Positions 1 through 7,036 of a DNA stretch of 64,000 nt are shown here, piece after piece. Source of the stretch: Skermanella stibiiresistens SB22 (GTDB lineage: Bacteria; Pseudomonadota; Alphaproteobacteria; Azospirillales; Azospirillaceae); NCBI RefSeq assembly GCF_000576635.1, contig NZ_AVFL01000004.1:248001-312000 (forward strand). The letters are read 5' to 3'. The notes under the pieces are model-generated. The model saw nothing but the letters and a program-made list of their open reading frames with translations. It did not search any database and was not told where the DNA came from. The stretch's first letter is position 1. Each line of letters opens with the position of its first letter. Position numbers and translations under genes: made by a program.

Positions 1-522
1 CGCCACGGCGTCCGGCCTTGTATCCGGTCCCGCGACCACCTCCAGCAACCGCATGTAGCGCGGCGGGTTGAAGAAGTGGGTGATCATGAAATCTTCGGCG
101 AACCGCGCGCTCTGGCCCTCGATCAGGTTTTTCAGCGGGATGGTTGAGGTGTTGGACGAGACGATCGAACCGGGCTTCCGCACCGCGTCCAGGCGGCTGT
201 AGAGGGCCGACTTGACGGCCGGGTTCTCGACCACCGCCTCGACGATCCAATCCACCCCGGCCAGCTTTTCCAGGTCGTCGTCGATGTTGCCGGGCGTCAC
301 CAGCCGCGCGTTGCGCTTGTGGGTGAAGGCGGCCGGCTCGGTCTTCAGCATCCTCTCGATCGCCGCGCGGGCGACCACGCTGCGGTCGTTCCCCCGGCCC
401 TCGATGACCTCCGGGGGCACGATGTCGAGCAGGAAGACGGGGATGCCGGCGTTGGCGATGTGCGCGGCGATGCCGCTACCCATCACGCCGGCGCCGATCA
501 CGGCGGCGCTGCGGATTTCCAT
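1..522 (-). CDS. 3-hydroxyacyl-CoA dehydrogenase, N-terminal part (cut by window edge)
   Basis: Beta-oxidation enzyme that oxidises L-3-hydroxyacyl-CoA to 3-ketoacyl-CoA with NAD. The 174 visible residues open with a Rossmann dinucleotide-binding motif (AVIGAGVMGSGIA at about residues 7-19). They also contain the family pattern SSNTSTIPL followed by ITHFFNPPRYM. The start is ATG at 522, preceded on the minus strand by a GGAGGAG ribosome site. The gene lies just downstream of the thiolase in the same direction (29-bp gap), as in fatty acid or branched-chain acyl-CoA degradation operons. The C-terminal substrate domain, and any fused enoyl-CoA hydratase domain (FadB/FadJ type), lie beyond the left edge, so the exact subfamily cannot be fixed. 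Confidence 0.9.
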   Translation of the reverse strand, partial: MEIRSAAVIGAGVMGSGIAAHIANAGIPVFLLDIVPPEVIEGRGNDRSVVARAAIERMLKTEPAAFTHKRNARLVTPGNIDDDLEKLAGVDWIVEAVVENPAVKSALYSRLDAVRKPGSIVSSNTSTIPLKNLIEGQSARFAEDFMITHFFNPPRYMRLLEVVAGPDTRPDAVA

Positions 523-551
523 GGTGGCTCTCCTCCGTTACCGCTCGGGTC

Positions 552-1688
552 TCAGACCGCTTCCAGGATGGTGGCGATGCCTTGGCCGCCGCCGATGCAC
601 TGGGTGGAGAGCGCGAACTGGCCGCCCTCGCGCTTCAGCAGCTGCGCCGCCTTGCCGGTGATGCGCGCACCCGTGGCCCCCAGCGGATGCCCCAGCGCCA
701 GCGCGCCGCCGTCCAGGTTGACCTTGGCGCCGTCGAAGCCCAGCGCCTGCGCCACCGTCATCGCCTGGACCGCGAAGGCCTCGTTGCTCTCCACGATGTC
801 CAGATCCCGCACCGTCAGCCCGGCGCGCTTCAGCGCCTTCTCGGTCGAGGGGACAGGCCCATAGCCCATGATGGTGGGATCGCAGCCGGACACCGCGATC
901 GACTTGATCCGCGCCAGCACCGGCAGGCCATGGGCGCGGGCGAACTCCTCCGAGGTCACCAGCGTGGCCGACGAGCCGTCGGTCAGCGGGCTCGCGGTTC
1001 CGGCCGTGACGGTGCCCTCCGCCAAGAAGGCGGCCTTGAGCGACTTCAGGCTTTCGGCGCTGGTGTCGGCGCGGATGCAGCCGTCCTTGTCGACCACGCC
1101 GTCGGCCGTCTGGATCGCCACGATCTCGTCGTCGAAGCGGCCGGACTCCTGGGCGGCGGCCGCCTTGCGGTGGCTTTCGACCGCGACCGCCTCCTGCGCC
1201 TCCCGGGTGAACTGGTACTGGGTCGCCAGGTTCTCCGCCGTGATGCCCATGGCCATGTAGGCGCCCGGGTTGCTCTCGGCCAGCTTGGGGTTGGGCATCG
1301 GGTTGAACCCCATCATGGGAACCCGGCTCATGCTCTCGACGCCGCCCGCGATGAAGACGTGGCCGGCGTCCATCTGGATGGCGCCGGCCGCCATGTGGAT
1401 CGCCTGCATGGACGAGCCGCAGAAGCGGTTGATGGTGGTGCCGGCGACCGACTGGGGCAGGCCGGCCAGCATGCCGACCAGCTTGGCGACGTTGAAGCCC
1501 TGCTCGCCCTCCGGGAAGGCGCAGCCAAGGATGATGTCCTCGATCTCGTTGGGGTCGACGCCGGTCTTCGCCAGCAGACCCTGGACCACTTGGGCGGCCA
1601 GATCGTCGGGCCGGATGCGGGCCAGCTTACCCTTGTTCGCGAAATGGAACGGCGACCGGACATATCCGGCGATGACCACGTTCTTCAT
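552..1688 (-). CDS. acetyl-CoA C-acyltransferase (thiolase)
   Basis: Thiolase catalysing the last step of beta-oxidation, CoA-dependent cleavage of 3-ketoacyl-CoA to acetyl-CoA and a shortened acyl-CoA. The 378 residues are the usual thiolase length. The nucleophilic cysteine is in NRFCGSS (C90). The catalytic His is in GHPLGATGAR (about H334) and the second cysteine is in CIGGGQG (about C364). It sits between a MerR regulator upstream and 3-hydroxyacyl-CoA dehydrogenase downstream, all on the minus strand, so the three are probably one transcription unit. A catabolic role (FadA-like) is inferred from the neighbours; a biosynthetic acetoacetyl-CoA thiolase is less likely. Confidence 0.95.
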   Translation of the reverse strand: MKNVVIAGYVRSPFHFANKGKLARIRPDDLAAQVVQGLLAKTGVDPNEIEDIILGCAFPEGEQGFNVAKLVGMLAGLPQSVAGTTINRFCGSSMQAIHMAAGAIQMDAGHVFIAGGVESMSRVPMMGFNPMPNPKLAESNPGAYMAMGITAENLATQYQFTREAQEAVAVESHRKAAAAQESGRFDDEIVAIQTADGVVDKDGCIRADTSAESLKSLKAAFLAEGTVTAGTASPLTDGSSATLVTSEEFARAHGLPVLARIKSIAVSGCDPTIMGYGPVPSTEKALKRAGLTVRDLDIVESNEAFAVQAMTVAQALGFDGAKVNLDGGALALGHPLGATGARITGKAAQLLKREGGQFALSTQCIGGGQGIATILEAV

Positions 1689-1709
1689 GGTGCTAGCTCC
1701 TCACCGACT

Positions 1710-2156
1710 TTATTTGTTCTGCTTGGAAGTTTTGGCTGCCTCGATGCCCGCCGCGCGGAGATGGTCCAGGATCTGGCTTTCCAGCGCGCGAAGCTCGTGA
1801 AGAGTCTGCTTGACGTCCTCGAACTGCGTCTCCAGCGACTTGATCCGCTCGCGGCCCCGGCAGAGGGCGTAGCGCATCTGCTCGATCTGGCGGTCGTCGG
1901 TGTCGTAGAGGTTCAGGAAGTCCTTGATCTCCGCCAGGCTGAAACCCAGCCGCTTGCCCCGGCAGATCAGCGTCAGCCGCGCCCGGTCGCGATGGCTGTA
2001 GATCCGGTTGAGCCCGTCGCGCGTCGGCGCCAGCAGCCCTTGGTCCTCATAGAACCGGATCGTCCGCGGCGTCACCTGGAACTCCTCCGCCAGCTCGCTG
2101 ATCGAAAACGTGCGAGCCTGCGACGGGCCATCGGGCGGGTCGATCATGCCAAGCAT
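1710..2156 (-). CDS. MerR family transcriptional regulator
   Basis: DNA-binding regulator of 148 residues. An N-terminal winged helix-turn-helix (about residues 16-45, with FSISELAEEF and TPRTIRFYEDQGLL) is followed by the second MerR wing region and a long C-terminal coiled coil (about 90-140). The metal-binding cysteine pattern of CueR/ZntR is absent. The gene leads a run into thiolase and 3-hydroxyacyl-CoA dehydrogenase, which resembles the LiuR-type MerR regulators of acyl-CoA and branched-chain amino acid catabolism. That role is inferred from context. A perfect palindrome 27 bp upstream of the start is a good autoregulatory operator. The start could instead be the Met at 2147, which would remove three residues. 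Confidence 0.9.
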   Translation of the reverse strand: MLGMIDPPDGPSQARTFSISELAEEFQVTPRTIRFYEDQGLLAPTRDGLNRIYSHRDRARLTLICRGKRLGFSLAEIKDFLNLYDTDDRQIEQMRYALCRGRERIKSLETQFEDVKQTLHELRALESQILDHLRAAGIEAAKTSKQNK

Positions 2157-2182
2157 TGAAAACCACCACGCGCTTTTGACTA

Positions 2183-2198
2183 ACGTTTACGTAAACGT
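2183..2198. promoter_or_regulatory. perfect 16-bp palindrome, probable operator of the MerR gene
   Basis: The sequence ACGTTTACGTAAACGT is its own reverse complement. It lies 27 bp upstream of the MerR start codon, where an operator for a dimeric regulator would be expected. The ACGT...ACGT half-site layout resembles sites described for LiuR-type MerR regulators. The link to this protein is inferred from position. Confidence 0.6.
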
Positions 2199-2340
2199 AA
2201 GGTACGCGACGGCGGCTGGCGCGTCAAGAGGGTGGCGGCTCTCTGGGAACTGGGTATGGAACGGCTGTCACGGCGAAGGACGACCCTGCCGAAAAGCGTT
2301 ATTGGCGGTGGTGTCCAAGACCGGTCCCAACCCCCCAATC

Positions 2341-2373
2341 GTCATCCACGGACTTGATCCGTGGATCCATTCG
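2341..2373. repeat. short palindromic intergenic repeat, copy 1
   Basis: The unit reads GTCATCCACGGACTTGATCC followed by GTGGATCCATTC. It contains the imperfect hairpin ATCCACGGAC...GATCCGTGGAT. The same unit recurs at 3932-3967 and, inverted, at 4018-4047. It resembles the REP-like TGATCCG...GGATCCA palindromes dispersed in alphaproteobacterial genomes. There is no coding content. Confidence 0.75.
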
Positions 2374-2423
2374 ACCGGAGCCTTGTCGATGACGCGATGA
2401 CTTGGGAAAGTGCTTCTTTAGCA

Positions 2424-2540
2424 CAGATAAAGAGGATCCACAGGATGAACGCGGATCCGACGACGTCGATCCTCAATCCACCGCGATGATGAACGGGAGG
2501 TTCGAAAGATCCGTGTCCATCCTGTAAATCCTCTTCATCA
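2424..2540. repeat. inverted-repeat element in the intergenic gap
   Basis: The left arm around 2428-2449 (AAAGAGGATCCACAGGATGA) is repeated as a near-match inverted arm around 2515-2536 (ATCCTGTAAATCCTCTT), with about 65 bp between. The gap 2157-2614 holds no convincing gene. Apart from the operator and the copy-1 repeat, this element is its main content. It looks like a small non-autonomous palindromic repeat. Confidence 0.5.
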
Positions 2541-2614
2541 GTGTTTATAACAACGCTCTCGACAGAATCTCCGGCACGAAGAAAACCATCACGCGATGGG
2601 CGGTCGGCGCGCCG

Positions 2615-3703
2615 TCACTGGCGCGCCGCTCCGTGCCCGTCCCCATGCTCGGCGGCGCCGCCGATTTCCCCGTCTCCCCAGTCCGAAACGATCGCCAGGA
2701 CCGAGTCGTGATGGACCTTCCCCGACTTGGCACCAGTCGCCGCCAGTTCGCGCACCGCCGGATCGCGTCCGTGGATCGACGCGTGCTCGTAGCGATAGAA
2801 CCATTCGTAATGATGGATCACCTGGGACATGATGTATTCCCGGTCGAACGCCGGGCCGGACAGCCCCTCCAGCCGATCGCGCGTCCGCCGCTGGACCGGC
2901 CCGACCGTCTCCAGCGGCGCCACGCCTTTGGCACCGGCGGTCCGCCGGAACCGCTCGCCAGAGCGGCCATGTTCCTCGACCATGCGGCGCGAGAACGCGC
3001 GGACCGGTTCCGTCACGGCTTTCTCCGCCGCCATTTCGCCCAGGCGCACCTGCGACAGTTCGACGTTCATGGCATAGACCAGGAACATCCGATCCTCCGG
3101 CGCCAACCCCTCCGGCTGGCCATCCGACTGGCCATCCGGCAGCCCGGCCCTCAGGTCCTCGGCGAGCCGCCCGGCCCGCTCCCGGAAAGCCTCGTTGGCG
3201 TCGATCTCCCCGGCGGCGGCACTCCGCACCGCGGGATCGGTGCCGTGCCGCGCCTCCCTCTGGTAAATCCAGCCCGCGGTGTAGAGGGCCGGTTCCTGAA
3301 TGCCCACATACACGGCGTCGAAAGCGGCGCCGTCCAGGGTCCGCAGCCAGTCGATCGACCGTTGCGTGACCGGATCGATTTCCCGCACGGGCTCGACCCC
3401 GTTGCTTCCGGCAAGGCCAGCCAGCTCTTCCCCGATCTCCGAATGATGGGCGAGGATCCGGCGGGCCAAGTCGCGCACCCGCTCGTCCCCGGCCTGTTCC
3501 GCGGCGAGCGTGCCGATGGCGACCTGTCCGGCGCTGGTGGCCGTCGCCGAAAGAAGGTAGTTCACTTCCTCCGCATGGGGCGCCGCCGCCCGCGCGGAAG
3601 TCTGCGCCTGGGCCGCGCCGGCCAAGGCCGCTTGGGCGACCGACGCGAGGAGGGCGATGCCGCGGATCGTGGACGCGATCGTCGCTGGTTTGGCTTGGTG
3701 CAT
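2615..3703 (-). CDS. exported protein with two DUF4142 domains
   Basis: Predicted periplasmic protein of 362 residues, function unknown. The start at 3703 gives a compact signal peptide (Lys at 5, Arg at 14, hydrophobic core, cleavage near AQAQ-TS) with GGAAAA upstream. A start at 3727 would add eight residues and is less signal-like. The mature part holds two copies of the ferritin-like helical DUF4142 fold, about residues 45-180 and 215-345. Each carries the family pattern around L-A-x(2)-x-A-x(2)-E (TLAAEQAGD, EMAAEKAVT) and HHSEIGEE or VEEHGRSGE. Most family members have a single copy. Its neighbours are repeats, so context says nothing about its role. Confidence 0.85.
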   Translation of the reverse strand: MHQAKPATIASTIRGIALLASVAQAALAGAAQAQTSARAAAPHAEEVNYLLSATATSAGQVAIGTLAAEQAGDERVRDLARRILAHHSEIGEELAGLAGSNGVEPVREIDPVTQRSIDWLRTLDGAAFDAVYVGIQEPALYTAGWIYQREARHGTDPAVRSAAAGEIDANEAFRERAGRLAEDLRAGLPDGQSDGQPEGLAPEDRMFLVYAMNVELSQVRLGEMAAEKAVTEPVRAFSRRMVEEHGRSGERFRRTAGAKGVAPLETVGPVQRRTRDRLEGLSGPAFDREYIMSQVIHHYEWFYRYEHASIHGRDPAVRELAATGAKSGKVHHDSVLAIVSDWGDGEIGGAAEHGDGHGAARQ

Positions 3704-3931
3704 CGTGTTTTCCGATAAAAGGTTCATGCCCTGACCAGTGATGACCACCAAACGGCGTGTAAGTTCCAAACCGCGCAAGCCCTGGTCGGCTCCGCGGAAA
3801 AAGGCGGAATGATTTCCCGGCCGCGCTCCAGGGGAAAGCCGGCGTCCTAAAATGCGGCCCATGCGGCGCTCATGCGGCGCTCATCCGGCGGTCCATGCGA
3901 AGGCGCCTAGGACCCACCTGCACCCCCCACT

Positions 3932-4047
3932 CGTCATCCACGGACTTGATCCGTGGATCCATTCAACCGAAACGCCACCGGTGGCGCGACGCCCCCGCCG
4001 GTCCCGCGCCCGTGCGGTGGATCCACGAATCAAGTCCGTGGTTACGG
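3932..4047. repeat. paired inverted copies of the palindromic repeat (copies 2 and 3)
   Basis: Copy 2 (3932-3967) repeats the unit seen at 2341. Copy 3 (about 4018-4047, GTGGATCCACGAATCAAGTC then CGTGGTTACG) is the inverted unit, so the two can form a long stem with a loop of about 50 bp. A CCCCCC tract precedes both copy 1 and copy 2, suggesting a common ancestor longer than the palindrome. The surrounding gap 3704-4157 contains no gene. Confidence 0.7.
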
Positions 4048-4157
4048 GTAAGCGGTGGTTTTGCGAATAAGGCCAGATCAACCACCGCATCTTCAGCGCC
4101 CTTAAGCCTTATCACTTCGGTTCATATCCAATTGTTTCACTTGTGAGCAAGTAAAAG

Positions 4158-5153
4158 GTGTGGCGAAAATTCGCCATGCGCATCAGTTACTTGGCTTTAG
4201 CCCCCTTCATCTTTCTCGTCGCCAGCATTCCCAGCCTCGCCGAAGGACTGTCGGACGATGCGATCCGGCGTATTCTTGTTCAGCAGTCAATCGCGCGGTA
4301 CTCCGGGAACTGCCCCTGTCCGTATAATTCGATGCGGAATGGCAATAGTTGTGGTGGAAGAAGTGCCTGGAGCCGGCAGGGTGGCCAGTCTCCCTGGTGC
4401 TTTCCCGATGACGTCCCTTCCGCCGATGTGGCGATCCATCGCGCCAACCGCGGCGAGGCCGTGGTTCAGGAGGTTCGCGGTCGTGGCCGCTCATCGAGTG
4501 GGTCAAGCCGATCCTATTCCTCCGGAGGTTCCCGGTCATCCCGTGAATGGACGTTCTCCCAGGGTGGTGGAAGGCGATCCGCCGGACCCGATCCGACCTA
4601 CGAATCCGAATCGTCGGAACTGGGCGACATCGCGGCAACGCCGCCACCCGCGCGGCCGCCAGAAGTGAGCCAGCCCAGAGTGGAGGCCGAACCGCCGCCA
4701 CCCACCAAAACGGCGGTCCAATCCAAGGCGATCAAGCCCAAGGAAGTGAAAGCCGTGCCGGACAAGCCAACGGCAACCAAAACCGCCCGGCGGACCGCCG
4801 CGCCGGAGGTGGAGCGCCTGCCCGACTGTCCGCCCGGAACATCGGCGGCACGCTGGAACAACAGGGATATCTGCGTCGGAACGCAGGAGACGCTCGCCAA
4901 CGCGACGAGATCGGGAAGTTCTGGAGGGATGGAGGAAATCAAGGGCGACGGCGGTGGTGGAAGCCAGCAATCCGCGGACTTCGGTGATGTGCTGTCAAGG
5001 CTGCAAGCGAAGTCTAGCGCCACCGGTCAACCGGTCCCGCTCCCCCTGGCCGAGGCGCATGGACGCGCCTTATCCACACCGGCCGCAGGCCTGCTGAATT
5101 GCGCCGCGGGCATGAGGCCCAGTCATGTGGACGGCAGGATCGAGTGTCGGTAA
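4158..5153 (+). CDS. exported hypothetical protein with a CPCP-type cysteine domain
   Basis: Function unknown, 331 residues from GTG 4158, or 325 from ATG 4176 (MRISYLAL), which gives the better signal peptide ending near SLAEG. After the signal comes a short domain (about residues 35-85) with Cys spacing NCPCPYN...SCGGRSAWSR...SPWCFPDDV. I recognise this as a recurring module in small exported bacterial proteins with no known function. Then follow a Ser/Gly-rich stretch (about 108-150), a Pro/Lys-rich linker, and a C-terminal pair of Cys patterns (LPDCPPGTS..., LLNCAAGMRPSHVDGRIECR). The paired cysteines suggest disulfides and a periplasmic or surface location. No ribosome site decides the start. 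Confidence 0.7.
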   Translation: MWRKFAMRISYLALAPFIFLVASIPSLAEGLSDDAIRRILVQQSIARYSGNCPCPYNSMRNGNSCGGRSAWSRQGGQSPWCFPDDVPSADVAIHRANRGEAVVQEVRGRGRSSSGSSRSYSSGGSRSSREWTFSQGGGRRSAGPDPTYESESSELGDIAATPPPARPPEVSQPRVEAEPPPPTKTAVQSKAIKPKEVKAVPDKPTATKTARRTAAPEVERLPDCPPGTSAARWNNRDICVGTQETLANATRSGSSGGMEEIKGDGGGGSQQSADFGDVLSRLQAKSSATGQPVPLPLAEAHGRALSTPAAGLLNCAAGMRPSHVDGRIECR

Positions 5154-5232
5154 GCGATAGTCGTCAGCAGCAAGAAGCATGAATTGAAGGCACGTTCCAA
5201 AACAAAACCCCCGCCACGAAGAAAACCCCACC

Positions 5233-5427
5233 TCACGCGACTTGGCGGCCCTTCGGCCGGCCGGTCAACCGGGGCCGATAATGGGCGAGGAAGGTTTCGT
5301 GGTCGTTCCGCATCGCCCGGCACGCGATCCGCCACGCGATGGGCAGTTGGCGCGCTTTGCGATACTCCTTGATCGTGCTTGGAGAGACCCCGAACAAGTC
5401 GGCGGTTTCCTGGATCGACAGTCCCAT
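5233..5427 (-). CDS. small helix-turn-helix protein
   Basis: A 64-residue protein whose N-terminal half is a helix-turn-helix (SIQETADLFGVSPSTIKEYR, about residues 4-23). A basic C-terminus (RPRLTGRPKGR) follows. It begins 9 bp after the end of the DUF2442 gene on the same strand, so the two are probably co-transcribed. DUF2442 proteins often sit beside other small genes in toxin-antitoxin-like pairs, and an antitoxin or autoregulator role is a guess from that layout. The length matches other stand-alone HTH proteins. Confidence 0.6.
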   Translation of the reverse strand: MGLSIQETADLFGVSPSTIKEYRKARQLPIAWRIACRAMRNDHETFLAHYRPRLTGRPKGRQVA

Positions 5428-5436
5428 CTCCTCCTG

Positions 5437-5718
5437 TCACCTCATGAACTCGGCCCCTTCCATCTCGCGTTGCTCCTCCGCGAGATGGGCCAGTGAGTCG
5501 GAGGAATAGTCCAACCCATTCCGCCACTCGATCCCACTCCCCCAGTCGATCACCTGCGCGGTCGCGAAAAGGTCCGGGTCCTTCAAGGGCGCGAAGATAT
5601 CCGATCCACTGACCACGCCGGTCATGTCGATGATGTCGGTCACGCCATCCCGCCAAGTCACGTGGAGTGAGTACGGGCGGGATGTCGCCAGCTTTTCTAT
5701 CCTGAGAGACAAAAGCAC
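5437..5718 (-). CDS. DUF2442 domain-containing protein
   Basis: A small protein carrying the DUF2442 pattern: beta-strand pair YSLHVTWRDGV, then IFAPLKDPDLFA, then GIEWRNGLDYSSDSLAHL. The GTG start at 5718 gives 93 residues, normal for the family. The reading frame stays open to 5877, but that extra part is Arg/Gly-rich and unlike the family, so I treat it as non-coding. No good ribosome site supports either start. Members are frequently encoded next to DUF4160 or HTH genes. Here the partner is the HTH gene 9 bp downstream. Molecular function unknown. Confidence 0.65.
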   Translation of the reverse strand: MLLSLRIEKLATSRPYSLHVTWRDGVTDIIDMTGVVSGSDIFAPLKDPDLFATAQVIDWGSGIEWRNGLDYSSDSLAHLAEEQREMEGAEFMR

Positions 5719-6153
5719 GCGTGACGGGTTGCTTGCCCCGAATGGGGTCGGAATGATTTTATCCCGCCGCCGTGCGCCACCGTGTTCGCGATCTCCCGCT
5801 CCCTCTCGGTACCGACAGCCTTGGATGGTGACCAGTGCCGGTCGATTGACCGTGACGCGGCCGTGGAACCCGACCATCGCCGGAGGCCGTATCCCCGCCG
5901 AGGCCCTTCATAAGTGGACGGTAACGAAATGCTTCTAAGTATTTTGTAATTCGAAACCTGCATATTTCTTTATTGAAGGCAAAATTACCAAATGTAAATT
6001 TACATTACAACTTTTGGGTTTGAATACTATTTTAGGATAGGATAATCAATGAACTGGGATGGTGGAATGTTGGGCTTGCCATTATTGGTGTCGTCGAATG
6101 TTTTCTCCAGATCCTGATCTGTAATAATGTTTCAGTCATAGGGATGTATTCAA
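5719..6153. other. gap with an AT-rich segment
   Basis: No gene is supported between the DUF2442 start and the fibre-like gene. The half nearest the fibre gene (about 5935-6060) is strikingly AT-rich for this genome and contains a 16-bp palindrome at 5991-6006. It probably carries the promoter of the gene at 6154. Confidence 0.5.
5991..6006. promoter_or_regulatory. 16-bp AT-rich perfect palindrome
   Basis: AATGTAAATTTACATT is its own reverse complement and sits about 150 bp upstream of the fibre-like gene. It could be an operator for an unlinked dimeric regulator. There is no direct evidence beyond symmetry and position. Confidence 0.35.
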
Positions 6154-6501
6154 ATGTCTGCTGAAGACCTTCAGGTCGCCGCGCCGTTGAGCGGTACCGC
6201 CCAATACGTCAAGGATTCCGAGGGCAACACGACGATCCTGGCTCTGTCCAAGACCAACGTCGGCATCGGGACCACCACTCCGTCGGTGGCCCTCGAAGTC
6301 GCCGGTATGATCAAGTGCCAGACCCTGAATGTGAACGGAACGCTGACCGTGGTCGGAGCGCTGAACGTGACCGGGACGCTGGCGATCAGCGGGGCGCAGA
6401 CGACCATCACCAACATCACCGATGTCCGCTCCGCTCCGACGACCGCCGTCTTCCAGACGCTTCTGGTGGACAAGAACACCGGCAAGCTCTACGCCGCCTG
6501 A
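6154..6501 (+). CDS. orphan fibre-like protein (phage tail-fibre type repeats)
   Basis: A 115-residue protein. Residues about 34-50 (KTNVGIGTTTPSVALEVAG) match the NVGIGTTxPxxxLxV motif that precedes trimeric beta-helix or chaperone regions of phage tail fibres. It is followed by short beta-repeat units (LNVNGTLTVVGALNVTGTLAISGAQTTI, about 58-85, written here only as the position of the repeats) rich in NGTL/TGTL. A GGGAT tract precedes the ATG. No signal peptide and no other phage structural genes are nearby. The gene downstream encodes a small coiled coil. It could be a remnant of a tail fibre, a contractile-injection-type fibre, or a domesticated trimeric protein. Function unknown. Confidence 0.7.
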   Translation: MSAEDLQVAAPLSGTAQYVKDSEGNTTILALSKTNVGIGTTTPSVALEVAGMIKCQTLNVNGTLTVVGALNVTGTLAISGAQTTITNITDVRSAPTTAVFQTLLVDKNTGKLYAA

Positions 6502-6575
6502 TCGGCACGGCGCCGTGATGCGACATCACGGCGCCGGTTCGGGTATTCATCATGCTAAACGGGAAACGGGACTAG

Positions 6576-6776
6576 ATGACGGACCTGATGCACGAACGGA
6601 TGAGAGAGCGGCTCAAGGGTCTTCGCGAGGAGTGGAATCTGGGCAACCAACGATTGGTGGAGATGGAAGCGGAGCACGGGCGCCTCCGGGAGGTACTGCT
6701 CCGCATCGCCGGCGCCATCCAGGTTATCGAGGAAGAACTCGCCTCATCGGATGGCGAGGATCAGAACCAAGGCTGA
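6576..6776 (+). CDS. small coiled-coil protein
   Basis: A 66-residue, highly charged protein predicted to be almost entirely helical. Heptad-like leucines run from residue 9 to 56 (RMRERLKGLREEW, RLVEMEAEHGRLREVL, AIQVIEEEL). The tail is acidic (SSDGEDQNQG). It lies 74 bp after the fibre-like gene on the same strand and may be co-transcribed, which suggests a structural or assembly partner. That link is inferred from adjacency only. No known family name is recognised. Confidence 0.6.
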   Translation: MTDLMHERMRERLKGLREEWNLGNQRLVEMEAEHGRLREVLLRIAGAIQVIEEELASSDGEDQNQG

Positions 6777-7036
6777 GGCGTCACCGGTGCGCGTCTAACA
6801 GGCTTGGATCTATCCTTGGTCGCGGCCGCAAGGCGCCGGGCCATGCCCAATTATTCCTATCTCCGGTGTTATGGAGATTGATTTTTCAGTAAAAAATAGG
6901 ATAAGATACGCAAAATTCTATTTCGCATGAACTCGGCTTTGATTTGGAGTGCTCCCGTTCCATGGGGCGAATGATGACATTTGCGGCCCTATGCGGCCAT
7001 GCTCGGGGGGGTGATGGGGTGATCACCGCGTGTCGT

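Noticed and set aside
582-2159. 525-residue open frame opposite the thiolase and MerR genes
   Set aside because: Low-complexity Arg/Gly/Leu text antisense to two well-supported genes; a high-GC shadow.
2110-2400. 96-residue frame across the MerR promoter region
   Set aside because: Covers the palindrome and repeat; no ribosome site or family pattern.
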